Assembly (NCBI RefSeq): GCF_013359595.1
Contig: NZ_JABFMP010000010.1
Span: forward strand, 62,001-126,000
DNA length: 64,000 bases
Direction: 5' to 3'
Source of the DNA: Pseudomonas sp. C1C7
GTDB taxonomy: Bacteria; Pseudomonadota; Gammaproteobacteria; Pseudomonadales; Pseudomonadaceae
Made by a program: the position numbers and the translations under genes. The notes beneath the pieces are model-generated. The model searched no databases. It saw nothing but the letters and a program-made list of their open reading frames with translations, and was not told the origin of the DNA. Positions 51,383-60,609 of the stretch are shown here, one piece after another (position 1 is the stretch's first letter; each line of letters opens with the position of its first letter).

Positions 51383-51934
51383 TCACCTCTCCAGAGGGGG
51401 GAGAATCTGCGGCAGCAGACGAGCCGTATTGCGTGCGTCCTCCAGCGCCCGGTGCTGCTGCCCGGTAAATTGCAGGCCGGCCAGTTGCAGCGCGCTGTTG
51501 AGCCCCAGTGGCCGTTCCAGGCGCCGGGCCTTGGCGAAGCGCTGCTTGAGGTTGATGTGCGGCGTGCGGCTCAGCTGACTGTCGAGTTGCAGGCGCTGCC
51601 ACTCCTGAATCAGCTGCTTGCGATCGTAATCACCCCAGCTGACCCAGCCCTCCAGCGGTGACGGATGCTGCCCCAGCCATTGCTCGAACGACGGCCAGAT
51701 TTCGCTCAGGGTCTGCGCCGAGTCGACATCGGCCTGGCTGATGTGGGTCAGCTCCCGGCAAAAAGGGGTCAGAAGCGGCCGCCGCAAGGGCCGCACGAAG
51801 CGCTGGAAGTGGTCGACTTCGCGCCCTTTGCGGTCCACCAGCGTGGCGCCGATTTCAATGATTTCCATTTCCGTGACAGGCCAGCCACCGTCATCGGTGG
51901 TGGCTTCCAGATCAATGACCAGCCAGTGAGGCAT
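51383..51934 (-). CDS. DEDDh 3'-5' exonuclease (Eri1/KapD-like), 183 aa
   Basis: RNase T/DNA polymerase III-type exonuclease. The acidic motifs are [10 protein letters not shown] (about 6-15), the Exo II region [13 protein letters not shown] (about 99-111, D) and [14 protein letters not shown] with the DEDDh His and Asp (about 161-174). The [19 protein letters not shown] segment resembles the Eri1-KapD branch active on structured RNA. ATG 51934 ([10 protein letters not shown]) is chosen by motif position. It stands alone, with 63 bp separating it from atuF. Confidence 0.85.
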   Translation of the reverse strand: MPHWLVIDLEATTDDGGWPVTEMEIIEIGATLVDRKGREVDHFQRFVRPLRRPLLTPFCRELTHISQADVDSAQTLSEIWPSFEQWLGQHPSPLEGWVSWGDYDRKQLIQEWQRLQLDSQLSRTPHINLKQRFAKARRLERPLGLNSALQLAGLQFTGQQHRALEDARNTARLLPQILPPLER

Positions 51935-51997
51935 TGCAGGGTTTCCCGGTATCCGCGTCTTGATGGGTTTGAGCGTAGCCAAACCCTGCGGTTCCGC

Positions 51998-53968
51998 CTA
52001 GCCGACCGATTCGACCTCCAACAGAATCTGCCGGTTCTTGACCTGATCGCCGACCTGCACCTGCAGGCGCTTGAGCACGCCGTCGATGCCGGACTTGAGC
52101 GGATGTTCCATTTTCATCGCCTCCAGCACCACCAGCAGTTGCCCCTTGCTGACCTGGCAGCCCTCGTTGACCAGCACATCGACGATCGCCCCATCCATCG
52201 GCGCCTTGAGCGTGCCGCAGCTGGCGCTGGCCTGGCTGCTGACCGGCGCCTGGGTGCGGTCTTCCAGGCGCAGGCTGCCGGGGCGGGTAAACAGGCAGAT
52301 TTGCCCGGCCTGCAAGCGGTAGGCATGGCGCTGGCGGATGCCGTCGATTTCCAGGATCGCCTGGCGTCCATCGCAATCGATGATCTTCAGCGCAAGACTG
52401 CGTTCGGCCACTTGAATCCGCAACGCCTCGCCCGGCACGGCATTCAATGACACCGACCACTGCTGTTCATCCAGCCCTAGCCGATAGTGCAGCGCCGCAC
52501 TGGCGTTGTTGCGCCAGCCGGCCAGCGGACCACGGTGCGCTTGTGTCGATGCCTGATAGAGCAGGCCGGTGGCAATCGCCAGCTCTTCGGCACTGGGTTC
52601 ATGCACACGCAGGCAGGGATGCTCGGCGAAGTGCTGCGCGATGAACGCGGTACTGAATTGGCCTTCGATGAATTGCGGGTGTTGCAACAGGCTGGCGAGC
52701 AGGCGCTGGTTGCTCTGCACCCCCAGCAACACGCTGTCCTGCACCGCCCGCAGCAACTTGCGCCGGGCCTCTTCGCGGGTCGCGCCATGGGCGATCAGCT
52801 TGCCCAGCATCGGGTCGTAGAACGGGCTGATGCTGGCGCCTTCGATCAGGCCATGATCGATCCGCACGCCACTGTTCAGCGCTGGTTCCCAGGCATCGAT
52901 CCGCCCGGTCTGCGGCAGAAAATCCCGGGCCGGGTCTTCGGCATACAGCCGCACTTCCATGGCGTGCCCGTTGAGTCGTACCTGTTCCTGACGCAGCGGC
53001 AGCGGTTGCCCTTCGGCGATGTTCAGCTGCCAGGCCACCAGGTCCAGGCCGGTGATCAGCTCGGTCACCGGGTGCTCCACTTGCAGACGGGTGTTCATCT
53101 CCAGGAAGTAAAACTCGCCCCGGGCATCCAGCAGGAATTCCACAGTGCCGGCGCCGACATAGTTCACGGCGCGACCGGCCTTGAGCGCCGCTTCGCCCAT
53201 GGCCTGGCGCAGCGCTTCGGTCATGACCGGGCAAGGCGCTTCCTCGATGACTTTCTGATGGCGCCGTTGGATCGAACAGTCGCGCTCGCCCAGGTAGATC
53301 AGGTTGCCGTGGCGGTCGCCGAACAGCTGAACCTCGACGTGCCGGGGCTCGATCAAGGCCTGTTCGAGGATCAGTTCGTCGCTGCCAAAACCATGCAGGG
53401 CTTCGGAGCGCGCGGTGCGAATCTGCTCCGGCAAATCTTTCGACTCGTGCACCAGACGCATGCCCCGTCCGCCACCGCCGGCACTGGCCTTGATCATCAA
53501 CGGATAGCCGATGCGTTCGGCCTCGCGACTCAGCGTCGCGTCGTCCTGCTCGGCACCCTGGTAACCGCGGATGCATGGCACGCCGGCGTCGAGCATGGCG
53601 ATTTTCGACAGGCGCTTGCTGCCCATCAGTTCGATGGCCTCGGCGTCGGGACCGATGAAGGTGATGCCGGCCGCCTGGCAGGCGCGGGCGAAGTCGGCGT
53701 TTTCCGAGAGAAACCCGTAGCCCGGATGGATCGCGTCGGCGCCGGTGCGGCGGGCGGCGTCGATGATCGCCGGGATGTTCAGGTAGGACTGCTGCACCGC
53801 GGACGGGCCGATGTGCACGGCTTCGTCGGCCATCTGCACATGCAGCGCATCGGCGTCGGCGTCGCTGAACACGGCGACGGTGCGATAGCCCTGGGCCTGG
53901 GCGGTGCGCTGGATGCGGCAGGCGATTTCACCGCGGTTGGCGATGAGGATTTTGCTGAAGCCGGGCAT
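51998..53968 (-). CDS. atuF: AtuF, geranyl-CoA carboxylase biotin-containing alpha subunit, 656 aa
   Basis: Biotin-dependent acyl-CoA carboxylase alpha subunit: biotin carboxylase domain (about 1-450: ILIANRGEIACRI, ASAGGGGRGMR ATP loop, GERDCSIQRRHQKVIEEAP), a linker/BT region, and a C-terminal biotin domain with the biotinyl lysine K619 in VLEAMKMEHPL. Geranyl-CoA versus methylcrotonyl-CoA use cannot be read from sequence by eye, but the neighbours atuA-E make geranyl-CoA the natural substrate. ATG 53968 by family start. A REP pair separates it from atuE, so its expression may be tuned apart from the rest. Confidence 0.9.
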   Translation of the reverse strand: MPGFSKILIANRGEIACRIQRTAQAQGYRTVAVFSDADADALHVQMADEAVHIGPSAVQQSYLNIPAIIDAARRTGADAIHPGYGFLSENADFARACQAAGITFIGPDAEAIELMGSKRLSKIAMLDAGVPCIRGYQGAEQDDATLSREAERIGYPLMIKASAGGGGRGMRLVHESKDLPEQIRTARSEALHGFGSDELILEQALIEPRHVEVQLFGDRHGNLIYLGERDCSIQRRHQKVIEEAPCPVMTEALRQAMGEAALKAGRAVNYVGAGTVEFLLDARGEFYFLEMNTRLQVEHPVTELITGLDLVAWQLNIAEGQPLPLRQEQVRLNGHAMEVRLYAEDPARDFLPQTGRIDAWEPALNSGVRIDHGLIEGASISPFYDPMLGKLIAHGATREEARRKLLRAVQDSVLLGVQSNQRLLASLLQHPQFIEGQFSTAFIAQHFAEHPCLRVHEPSAEELAIATGLLYQASTQAHRGPLAGWRNNASAALHYRLGLDEQQWSVSLNAVPGEALRIQVAERSLALKIIDCDGRQAILEIDGIRQRHAYRLQAGQICLFTRPGSLRLEDRTQAPVSSQASASCGTLKAPMDGAIVDVLVNEGCQVSKGQLLVVLEAMKMEHPLKSGIDGVLKRLQVQVGDQVKNRQILLEVESVG

Positions 53969-54007
53969 GGTTGATTCCCCTGGTTCTGTGGTGAATGTGA
54001 GGGCCTC

Positions 54008-54069
54008 TTCGCGGGCAAGCCTCGCTCCTACAGGATTACGCGCACCGTAGGAGCGAGGCTCGCCCGCGA
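54008..54069. repeat. REP-type inverted pair inside the atu cluster
   Basis: Arms TTCGCGGGCAAGCCTCGCTC plus CTACAGG and the inverse with a centre of about 14 bp, between atuE (stop at 54075) and atuF (start at 53968). REP elements normally sit at operon ends, so finding one between two cluster genes is notable. Confidence 0.8.
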
Positions 54070-54074
54070 TGCTT

Positions 54075-54872
54075 TCAGGAGGCCCACCCCGGTTTGCGCT
54101 TCTGCACAAAAGCCAGGGTCCCCTCGACCCCCTCGGCTCCCGTCACCGCCTCACTGAACCACTGCGCCGCCTGATCCAGCAGCTGCGCCGACGGCTGCTG
54201 CGCACTGGCCAGCAACAATTGTTTGGTTGCGGCATTCGCCCCCGGCGCACAACACAGCACATGGGCCAGCACTTCATCGAGGCGTTCGGCGAGGGCTTGC
54301 GGGTCCTGTTCGACAAAATGCACCAACCCCATTCGCAACGCCTGTTTGCCATCGAACCGCGCCGCCGTCAGCGCCAGGCGCCGGGCCTGGGTCAGGCCGA
54401 TGCGCTGCACCACGAACGGCGCGATTTGCGCCGGCAGCAGGCCGAGGCTGGTTTCCGGCAGGCCGAATTGCGCCTGATGATCGGCCATGGCGATATCGCT
54501 GACGCAGGCCAGGCCAAAGCCACCGCCCAACACCGCGCCCTGCAAGACCGTGATCACCACTTGCGGCGCGCGCTGGGTTTCTTCCAGCAGGGCACCGAAG
54601 GCACGGTTCAAATCGCGGTAGGCGCTTGCGCCCTGAGCGCGGGCGTTGGCCATGTCCTTGATGTCGCCGCCGGCACAGAAGTGGCCGTTGGCGCCACTGA
54701 TCACCAGGGCGCGAATGGCGCGCTCGTCACGCACCGCCGCCAGCACTGCGCGCAGTTCGCTGACCATCTCAAGGCTCATGGCGTTGCGGCTTTGCGGGCG
54801 ATTGAGGGTGATGTGCAGCACGCCGCTGTACGGCTCCAGCAGCAACGTCTCGCAAACCGGCAGGAGGCTCAT
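54075..54872 (-). CDS. atuE: AtuE, isohexenylglutaconyl-CoA hydratase-like crotonase, 265 aa
   Basis: Crotonase-fold acyl-CoA hydratase. Motifs: LNRPQSRNAMSLEMV (CoA site, about 23-37), ANGHFCAGGDIKDMA (oxyanion, about 62-76) and VLQGAVLGGGFGLACVSDIAMAD (about 109-131). In the citronellol/geraniol path it hydrates the carboxylated product isohexenylglutaconyl-CoA. Its ATG overlaps the atuD stop (ATGA at 54869-54872). The assignment rests on family plus conserved neighbourhood. Confidence 0.88.
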   Translation of the reverse strand: MSLLPVCETLLLEPYSGVLHITLNRPQSRNAMSLEMVSELRAVLAAVRDERAIRALVISGANGHFCAGGDIKDMANARAQGASAYRDLNRAFGALLEETQRAPQVVITVLQGAVLGGGFGLACVSDIAMADHQAQFGLPETSLGLLPAQIAPFVVQRIGLTQARRLALTAARFDGKQALRMGLVHFVEQDPQALAERLDEVLAHVLCCAPGANAATKQLLLASAQQPSAQLLDQAAQWFSEAVTGAEGVEGTLAFVQKRKPGWAS

Positions 54873-56026
54873 TTCTTTTTCCCCGGCAGGATGCCCATGA
54901 GTTTGCAGATGATCCCCAGCATGATTTCGTCGGCGCCGCCGCCGATCGACACCAGCCGCACATCGCGGTAGGCGCGGGCCACCGGGTTGTCCCACATGAA
55001 GCCCATGCCGCCCCAGTACTGCAGGCAGCTGTCGGTGACCTCCCGGCCCAGTCGCCCGGCCTTGAGCTTGGCCATGGAGGCCAGGCGGGTGACGTCCTGG
55101 CCTTTGACGTATTGCTCGGTGGCCTGATAGACCAGCGCGCGCAGGCATTCGATTTCGGTCTGCAATTCGGCGAGACGGAAGTGGATGACCTGGTTGTCGA
55201 TCAGCGCACTGCCGAAGGTCTTGCGTTCCTTGCAGTATTCGATGGTGCTGTCGACGCAGTGCTCCAGGCCCTTGATCATGTTCGCCGCGCCGAACAGGCG
55301 TTCTTCCTGGAACTGCAGCATCTGCATCATGAAGCCCGCGCCTTCATGGCCGATGCGGTTGCGTTGCGGTACGCGCACATTGTCGAAAAACACCTGGGCG
55401 GTTTCCGAACTGCGCATCCCGAGCTTGTCCAGATGGCTGCTCAGGCTGATGCCCGGGGTGTTCATCGGCACCATGATCAGCGACTTGTTGATGTGCGGTT
55501 TGTCGTCGGAGATGTTGGCCAGCAGGCAGATGAAATCGGCGCTCGGCGAGTTGGTGATCCACATCTTGCTGCCATTGATCACGTAGTCGTCGCCGTCCTT
55601 GCGCGCGGTGGTCTTCAGCCCGGCCACGTCGGAACCGGCACCCACTTCGGAGACCCCGATGCAGCCCACCTGCTCGCCGCTGATGGCCGGGCGCAGGAAC
55701 TCGTCGCGCAGTTCATCGGAGCCGAAGCGCGCCAGCGCCGGGGTGCACATGTCGGTCTGCACGCCGATGGACATCGGAATGCCGCCGCAATGGATGGTGC
55801 CGAACTCTTCGGCGGCGACGATCGAGTAGCTGTAGTCGAGCCCCATGCCGCCGAATTTTTCCGGCTTGGAAATGCCCAGCAGACCAAGCTCGCCGGCCTT
55901 GCGGAAGATCTCGTGAATCGGAAAACGCCCGGCCTTTTCCCAGGCCTCGACGTGCGGATTGATCTCGTGATCGACGAATTGGCGGACGGTGCGGCGCAGT
56001 GCTTCGTGTTCCTGGGTGAAGATCAT
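54869..56026 (-). CDS. atuD: AtuD, citronellyl-CoA dehydrogenase, 385 aa
   Basis: Acyl-CoA dehydrogenase with flavin. N-terminal helical domain (1-115), mid beta domain with CIGVSEVGAGSDVAGLKTTA (about 126-145) and WITNSPSADF, and C-terminal helices holding the RTFGSALIDNQ-type KERKTFGSALIDNQ and CLQYWGGMGFMWDNPVARAYRDVR segments. It should convert citronellyl-CoA to geranyl-CoA. Length is typical. ATG 56026 is preceded by AAGGAGAAC. Coupled to atuE by a 4-bp overlap. Confidence 0.9.
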   Translation of the reverse strand: MIFTQEHEALRRTVRQFVDHEINPHVEAWEKAGRFPIHEIFRKAGELGLLGISKPEKFGGMGLDYSYSIVAAEEFGTIHCGGIPMSIGVQTDMCTPALARFGSDELRDEFLRPAISGEQVGCIGVSEVGAGSDVAGLKTTARKDGDDYVINGSKMWITNSPSADFICLLANISDDKPHINKSLIMVPMNTPGISLSSHLDKLGMRSSETAQVFFDNVRVPQRNRIGHEGAGFMMQMLQFQEERLFGAANMIKGLEHCVDSTIEYCKERKTFGSALIDNQVIHFRLAELQTEIECLRALVYQATEQYVKGQDVTRLASMAKLKAGRLGREVTDSCLQYWGGMGFMWDNPVARAYRDVRLVSIGGGADEIMLGIICKLMGILPGKKK

Positions 56027-56126
56027 TTTTATTGTTCTCCTTAAATATGGGGGCACTGCTTTAAGCCCAATCAGTTGAGCCGCCGCGGGACCTACAAGGA
56101 CCGCGTTTTGCCTGGACTGACTGGCA

Positions 56127-57743
56127 TTAGAACCGCGCCACACCAAAACTGTTGGCCTGCAACGGCCGCACCTCGGCCTCGTGACAGATGTCCAGCAAGA
56201 ACCCCAGCAAGGTCCGGGTATCGCGCGGGTCGATCAGGCCGTCGTCCCACAGGTTGGCGCTGCCATAGAGCGCCGTGGACTGGGCATCGAGTTTCTGCGC
56301 GGTGACCTGTTCGAGCATGTCGAGCATTTTCGGGTCGGGCACCAGGCCGTCTTTGGCCTGTTTGGCCTCGGTGACGATGCGCAGCACCTTGCCCGCCTGG
56401 GCACCGCCCATCACAGCGGTGCGACTGTTGGGCCAGGCGAAGATGAAGCGCGGGTCGAGGCCGCGGCCGCACATCGCGTAGTTGCCGGCGCCATAGGAGC
56501 CGCCGACGACGATGGTGAGCTTGGGCACGCGGGCATTGGCCACCGCCTGGATCATCTTGGCGCCGTGCTTGATCACGCCTTGCTGTTCCGATTCGGTGCC
56601 GACCATGAAGCCGGTGGTGTTGTGGAAGAACAGCAGTGGCGTCTGGCTCTGGTCGCACAGCTGGATGAACTGCGCCGCCTTGCTCGCGCCTTTGGGCGTG
56701 ATCGGGCCGTTGTTGCCGATGAAGCCACAGGTGCGCCCGTGGATTTTCAGGTGGCCACAAACGGTCTGCTGATCGAACTCGTTCTTGAAGTCGAGAAAGC
56801 TCGAGCCGTCGGCGATTCGGGCGATGATTTCCCGCACGTCGTAGGGCTTTTTCGGATCGTCCGGGATCAGCCCCAGCAGTTCCTCGACGGGGTAGAGCGG
56901 CTCTTGCCATTCAGGCTGCGCACGCTGTGGCAGCTGATCGTTCCAGGACAGCAGGCTGACAATCTCGCGCACCTGACGCACACCGTCGGCGTCGTTTTGC
57001 GCCAGATACTCGGCGGTGCCGGCGAGTTGCGCGTGCATCTCGGCGCCGCCCAGTTCTTCATCGGTGGCGATTTCACCGGTGGCGGCCTTGAGCAGCGGGG
57101 GACCGGCGAGAAACAGCTTGGCCTTGCCGCGCACCACCACCACGTAGTCCGACAAACCCGGCTGATAGGCGCCGCCCGCCGTGGCCGAACCGTGCACCAC
57201 GGTGATCTGCGGCAGGCCCATGGCCGACATCCGCGCCTGATTGGCGAAGCTGCGCGCGCCTTCGACGAAAATCTCCGCCGCGTAGTTGAGGTTGGCGCCA
57301 CCGCTTTCGGCGAGGGTGATCACCGGCAGTTTGTTTTCCATGGCGACCTGTTGCAGGCGCAGGGATTTTTTCAGGCCGCTGGGGGAAATGGTCCCACCCT
57401 TGATCGCGCTGTTGTTCGCCACGATCAACGCGCGCACGCCGGACACATAACCGATCCCCGCAATCAGCCCGCCACCGGCCGAACTGCCGTCCTTGTCATC
57501 GTGCAGTTTGTAGCCGGCAAGGCTGGCCAGTTCGAGAAAAGGCGCGCCGGGGTCCAGCAGCAGGTTGAGGCGTTCGCGCGGCAGCAGTTGCCCGCGCTTG
57601 TCGAATTTGGCCCTGGCTTCGTCCGCCTTGTTCAACAGGTCCTGTTCCAGCTGACGGATCTGTTCGACACACGCCAGCATGGCCTTGCGATTACTCGCGA
57701 ACGCCTCGCTGTGGGGATCGAGTTGCGACTGAATCACCGGCAT
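56127..57743 (-). CDS. atuC: AtuC, geranyl-CoA carboxylase carboxyltransferase beta subunit, 538 aa
   Basis: Acyl-CoA carboxyltransferase beta subunit that transfers CO2 from biotin of AtuF to geranyl-CoA. Two crotonase-like halves: LITLAESGGANLNYAAEI (about 144-160), VHGSATAGGAYQPGLSDYVV (about 184-203), and GFIGNNGPITPKGASKAAQF, HNTTGFMVG, VVGGSYGAGNYAMCGRG (about 424-440). Length agrees with AtuC/LiuB enzymes. Only 3 bp separate it from the stop of atuB. The 100-bp space to atuD has a few A/T-rich bases but no repeat. Confidence 0.92.
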   Translation of the reverse strand: MPVIQSQLDPHSEAFASNRKAMLACVEQIRQLEQDLLNKADEARAKFDKRGQLLPRERLNLLLDPGAPFLELASLAGYKLHDDKDGSSAGGGLIAGIGYVSGVRALIVANNSAIKGGTISPSGLKKSLRLQQVAMENKLPVITLAESGGANLNYAAEIFVEGARSFANQARMSAMGLPQITVVHGSATAGGAYQPGLSDYVVVVRGKAKLFLAGPPLLKAATGEIATDEELGGAEMHAQLAGTAEYLAQNDADGVRQVREIVSLLSWNDQLPQRAQPEWQEPLYPVEELLGLIPDDPKKPYDVREIIARIADGSSFLDFKNEFDQQTVCGHLKIHGRTCGFIGNNGPITPKGASKAAQFIQLCDQSQTPLLFFHNTTGFMVGTESEQQGVIKHGAKMIQAVANARVPKLTIVVGGSYGAGNYAMCGRGLDPRFIFAWPNSRTAVMGGAQAGKVLRIVTEAKQAKDGLVPDPKMLDMLEQVTAQKLDAQSTALYGSANLWDDGLIDPRDTRTLLGFLLDICHEAEVRPLQANSFGVARF

Positions 57744-57746
57744 GGG

Positions 57747-58616
57747 TTATTCCTTGTCTTTGAGCACGTCGGGAAGATAGGCGCGGTGGAAACCGTTGTA
57801 CGACTCGCTGTTGGTCGCCTTGTGGATCGGCCACGCGCGCCCGCCGAGGCTGGCGGCGCCATCGATGCGCAAGGTGCTGCCGCTGATGAAGGCCGCCGCC
57901 GGGCTCAGCAGGAACACGATCGCCGCGCTGACTTCCGATTCGGTGCCGATGCGCTTGAGCGGCACGTGTTCGCGCAAGGTCGGGATCACGGCCTTGAAGG
58001 CGCCTTCGTAAGTGTCCATGCCGCTGGAGGCGATCCAGCCCGGCGCCACCGCGTTGACCCGCACCCCGGCGTAACCCCATTCGAAAGCGGCGGTCTTGGT
58101 CAGGTTGTCCATGCCTGAACGCGCCGCGCCCGAGTGGCCCATGCCGGGCATGCCGCTCCACATGTCGGCGAGCATGTTGACGATGGCCCCGCCGTGTTTG
58201 CTCATGGACTGGTTGAACACTTCCCGGGCCATCAGGAAACCGCCCACCAGGTTGGTGCGCACCACGGTTTCAAAACCCTTCTGGTTGATCGAGGCCAGCG
58301 GCGACGGGTACTGCCCGCCGGCATTGTTGACCAGGCCGTGAATCGGCCCGTGCTTGCGGATCAGCTCGCCGACCATGTGGGTGACCGCTTCTTCATCGCG
58401 GATATCGCAGGTGCACCAGTCGGCACGGCCGCCGTCCTGGGCAATCTCGGCGACGACGCTTTTGAGCTTGTCGGCCTTGCGTCCCACCAGCAGCACATGG
58501 GCGCCGAGGGCTGCCAGTTCATGGGCGGTGCAGCGGCCGATGCCACTGCCGCCACCGGTGACGATGATCGTTTGGCCGGCGAACAGGTCGGCTCGGAAAA
58601 TCGAATCGTAGGCCAT
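57747..58616 (-). CDS. atuB: AtuB, short-chain dehydrogenase of terpene catabolism, 289 aa
   Basis: SDR family NAD(P)-binding protein: TGGGSGIGRCTA (20-31), NNAGG (97-101) and an APGWI motif. The classical Tyr-x-x-x-Lys pair is replaced: the segment GHSGAARSGMDNLTK (160-174) places Ser162 and Arg166 at those positions, a pattern like 2,4-dienoyl-CoA reductases (HAGAAKAG). This suggests an acyl-CoA reductase or other role rather than alcohol oxidation. It lies between atuA and atuC in a tight operon (12 bp and 3 bp gaps). Confidence 0.85.
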   Translation of the reverse strand: MAYDSIFRADLFAGQTIIVTGGGSGIGRCTAHELAALGAHVLLVGRKADKLKSVVAEIAQDGGRADWCTCDIRDEEAVTHMVGELIRKHGPIHGLVNNAGGQYPSPLASINQKGFETVVRTNLVGGFLMAREVFNQSMSKHGGAIVNMLADMWSGMPGMGHSGAARSGMDNLTKTAAFEWGYAGVRVNAVAPGWIASSGMDTYEGAFKAVIPTLREHVPLKRIGTESEVSAAIVFLLSPAAAFISGSTLRIDGAASLGGRAWPIHKATNSESYNGFHRAYLPDVLKDKE

Positions 58617-58628
58617 GACGGCAGTCCT

Positions 58629-60431
58629 CTAGTTGACCTGGTCGGCGATGCGCCGGGGCACCGGAATCTGGATTTCCAACAGTTGCTGGGCGAACGCCTT
58701 GCCTTGCGGGTCGATGCGCAGGCTGGCGACACCGCCGCCGCCGAGGGCATTTTCCAGCAGGAAGTTCAGGCTGTGGCTGGCCGGCAGATACCAGCGCTCG
58801 ACGCGCCCGTGAATCGGATCGAGGACGTGGCTCATCCAGTCGACGATCACCGCCGGCGTCAGCGCCTCGGCGATCCACGGCAGGAACTCCGGCTCGCGGG
58901 CCATGACCCCGATGTTGCTGTGGTTGCCCTTGTCGCCGGAGCGAGCCACGGCGAGCTTGATCAGGGCCACGCTGGCGTCGGCACGCTCGCCGGGGTTTGG
59001 CGGATCGACCGGAAGGGGCAAGGTGTCGGGGTCGAGCACATCGACGGCGGGCAGGGCGCAGGGCAGGCGCTGGCCGTTGAATTCAATCTCCACCGCGCAG
59101 GCGCTTTTGTCGATGAGGAAGGAGAACAGGCGGATCAGCGGATAGACCGTCGGCCGACCGCCGACGATGCCGGTCAGTCCCGGTGCCATGCCGGTGGCGG
59201 CCTGGGCGATTTCCCGGGAGAACAGGATCAGCGCCTGCTTGTTCGGATGGCGCACCGCCAGTTTGATCACCACCTCGCGGCTGTCCCGGCGCTGGCCGTG
59301 GGGGCCGTAGGTGGCTTCGCTGCCGAGCAGTTCGATGTTCACGTCGGTGTAACGTGCCCAACCGCGTTGCTCGAACATTTCCGAGGTCTTGTCGATGATC
59401 GCCTGGCTGACGCGACGGGCCTTGTCCACCGCATCGATGCCGGCGAGCAGGCAACTGGCGGTGCATTTGAAACCGTCGGGAAAGGTGGCGCTGACCTTGT
59501 ATTGAGCGGTCGGCGGCAAGCCTTTGGCGCCGTGCACGCGAACCGCATTCTTGCCCTGTTGCACCAGTTTGACCTGGGTGAAATCGCAGACCACATCGGG
59601 CAGCAGATAGGCCCGTGGATCGCCGATTTCGTAGAGCATCTGTTCGCCCACCGTCAGCGGCGTGACCAGCCCGCCGGAACCTTCGGGTTTGCTGACGATG
59701 AACTGGCTGTCGGCACTGACTTCGACGATCGGGAAACCGATGTGTTCGTAGTCGGGCACTTCGCGCCAGTCGGTGAAATTGCCCCCGGTACATTGGGCGC
59801 CGCATTCGATGATGTGGCCGGCCAATGCCGCCTGGGCCAGCTTGTCGTAGTCCTGCCAGGACCAGCCGAATTCATGCACCAGCGCGGCGCTGACCACGGC
59901 GCTGTCGACCACCCGCCCGGTGATCACGATGTCGGCGCCCAGGCGCAGGGCCTCGACGATGCCCGGCGCGCCCAGGTAAGCGTTGGTCGAGACGCACATC
60001 GGCGGCAGGGGCGCACCGCTGAACATTTCATGAATGCCGCGGCTGCTCAGTTGTTTGAACTGCGGTTGCAGGTCGTCGCCCAGCAGCACGGCGATCTTCA
60101 GGGCGATTCCGGCCTTGTCGCAGGCCGCTTGCAGGGCGGCGGCGCAGGCCTGCGGATTGACCCCACCGGCATTGCTGATCACGCGGATGTTCTGTTCGGC
60201 GAGCCGGGAGAGCAGAGGACTCAAGACTTCGACGAAATCGCTGGCATAGCCGGCCTGGGGATCTTTCATCCGTGCCCCGGCCATGATCGACAGGGTGATT
60301 TCCGCCAGGTAATCGAATACCAGGTAGTCCAGGCGACCACCGTCCACCAGTTGCGCGGCGGCAGTCGAGGTGTCGCCCCAGAACGCGCTGGCGCAACCGA
60401 TGCGAATGGTTTTGGCCGCAGTCACTTGCAT
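58629..60431 (-). CDS. atuA: AtuA, DUF1446 acyclic terpene utilisation protein, 600 aa
   Basis: First gene of the atu operon. DUF1446 covers most of the chain (about 8-450: [73 protein letters not shown]), followed by the small AtuA C-terminal domain (about 495-595, [20 protein letters not shown]). AtuA is needed for citronellol and geraniol use; its exact reaction remains unclear. ATG 60431 sits after AAAGGGGGTT. It is divergent from atuR over a 178-bp control region. Confidence 0.92.
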   Translation of the reverse strand: MQVTAAKTIRIGCASAFWGDTSTAAAQLVDGGRLDYLVFDYLAEITLSIMAGARMKDPQAGYASDFVEVLSPLLSRLAEQNIRVISNAGGVNPQACAAALQAACDKAGIALKIAVLLGDDLQPQFKQLSSRGIHEMFSGAPLPPMCVSTNAYLGAPGIVEALRLGADIVITGRVVDSAVVSAALVHEFGWSWQDYDKLAQAALAGHIIECGAQCTGGNFTDWREVPDYEHIGFPIVEVSADSQFIVSKPEGSGGLVTPLTVGEQMLYEIGDPRAYLLPDVVCDFTQVKLVQQGKNAVRVHGAKGLPPTAQYKVSATFPDGFKCTASCLLAGIDAVDKARRVSQAIIDKTSEMFEQRGWARYTDVNIELLGSEATYGPHGQRRDSREVVIKLAVRHPNKQALILFSREIAQAATGMAPGLTGIVGGRPTVYPLIRLFSFLIDKSACAVEIEFNGQRLPCALPAVDVLDPDTLPLPVDPPNPGERADASVALIKLAVARSGDKGNHSNIGVMAREPEFLPWIAEALTPAVIVDWMSHVLDPIHGRVERWYLPASHSLNFLLENALGGGGVASLRIDPQGKAFAQQLLEIQIPVPRRIADQVN

Positions 60432-60461
60432 AACCCCCTTTCGACAAAGTGTTTCGAGACT

Positions 60462-60522
60462 ACCAAGCAAGCGCTTGGTTTGTAAACTCCGGAAATATCT
60501 TCTGGCCGAGCGCTTGCTTGGT
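60462..60522. promoter_or_regulatory. AtuR operator pair between atuA and atuR
   Basis: ACCAAGCAAGCGCT (60462-60475) and its exact inverse AGCGCTTGCTTGGT (60509-60522) are separated by 33 bp; each contains or abuts an AAGCGCTT palindrome. The position between divergent regulator and operon, plus the published binding of AtuR to inverted repeats in this space in P. aeruginosa, make these the likely AtuR sites. Confidence 0.7.
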
Positions 60523-60609
60523 TGCCGATGCCAGACTAAATTGCCCGCGCAAGTCCCCTGTTTTAGCGGGGATCGGCGTTGGTGACTGATCGACTGTAGG
60601 AGAGAACGG

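Noticed and set aside
51998..60431. Leucine catabolism (liu) cluster
   Set aside because: The DUF1446 gene, SDR, order and divergent TetR fit atu; liu clusters carry isovaleryl-CoA dehydrogenase and a MerR-type regulator and lack AtuA.
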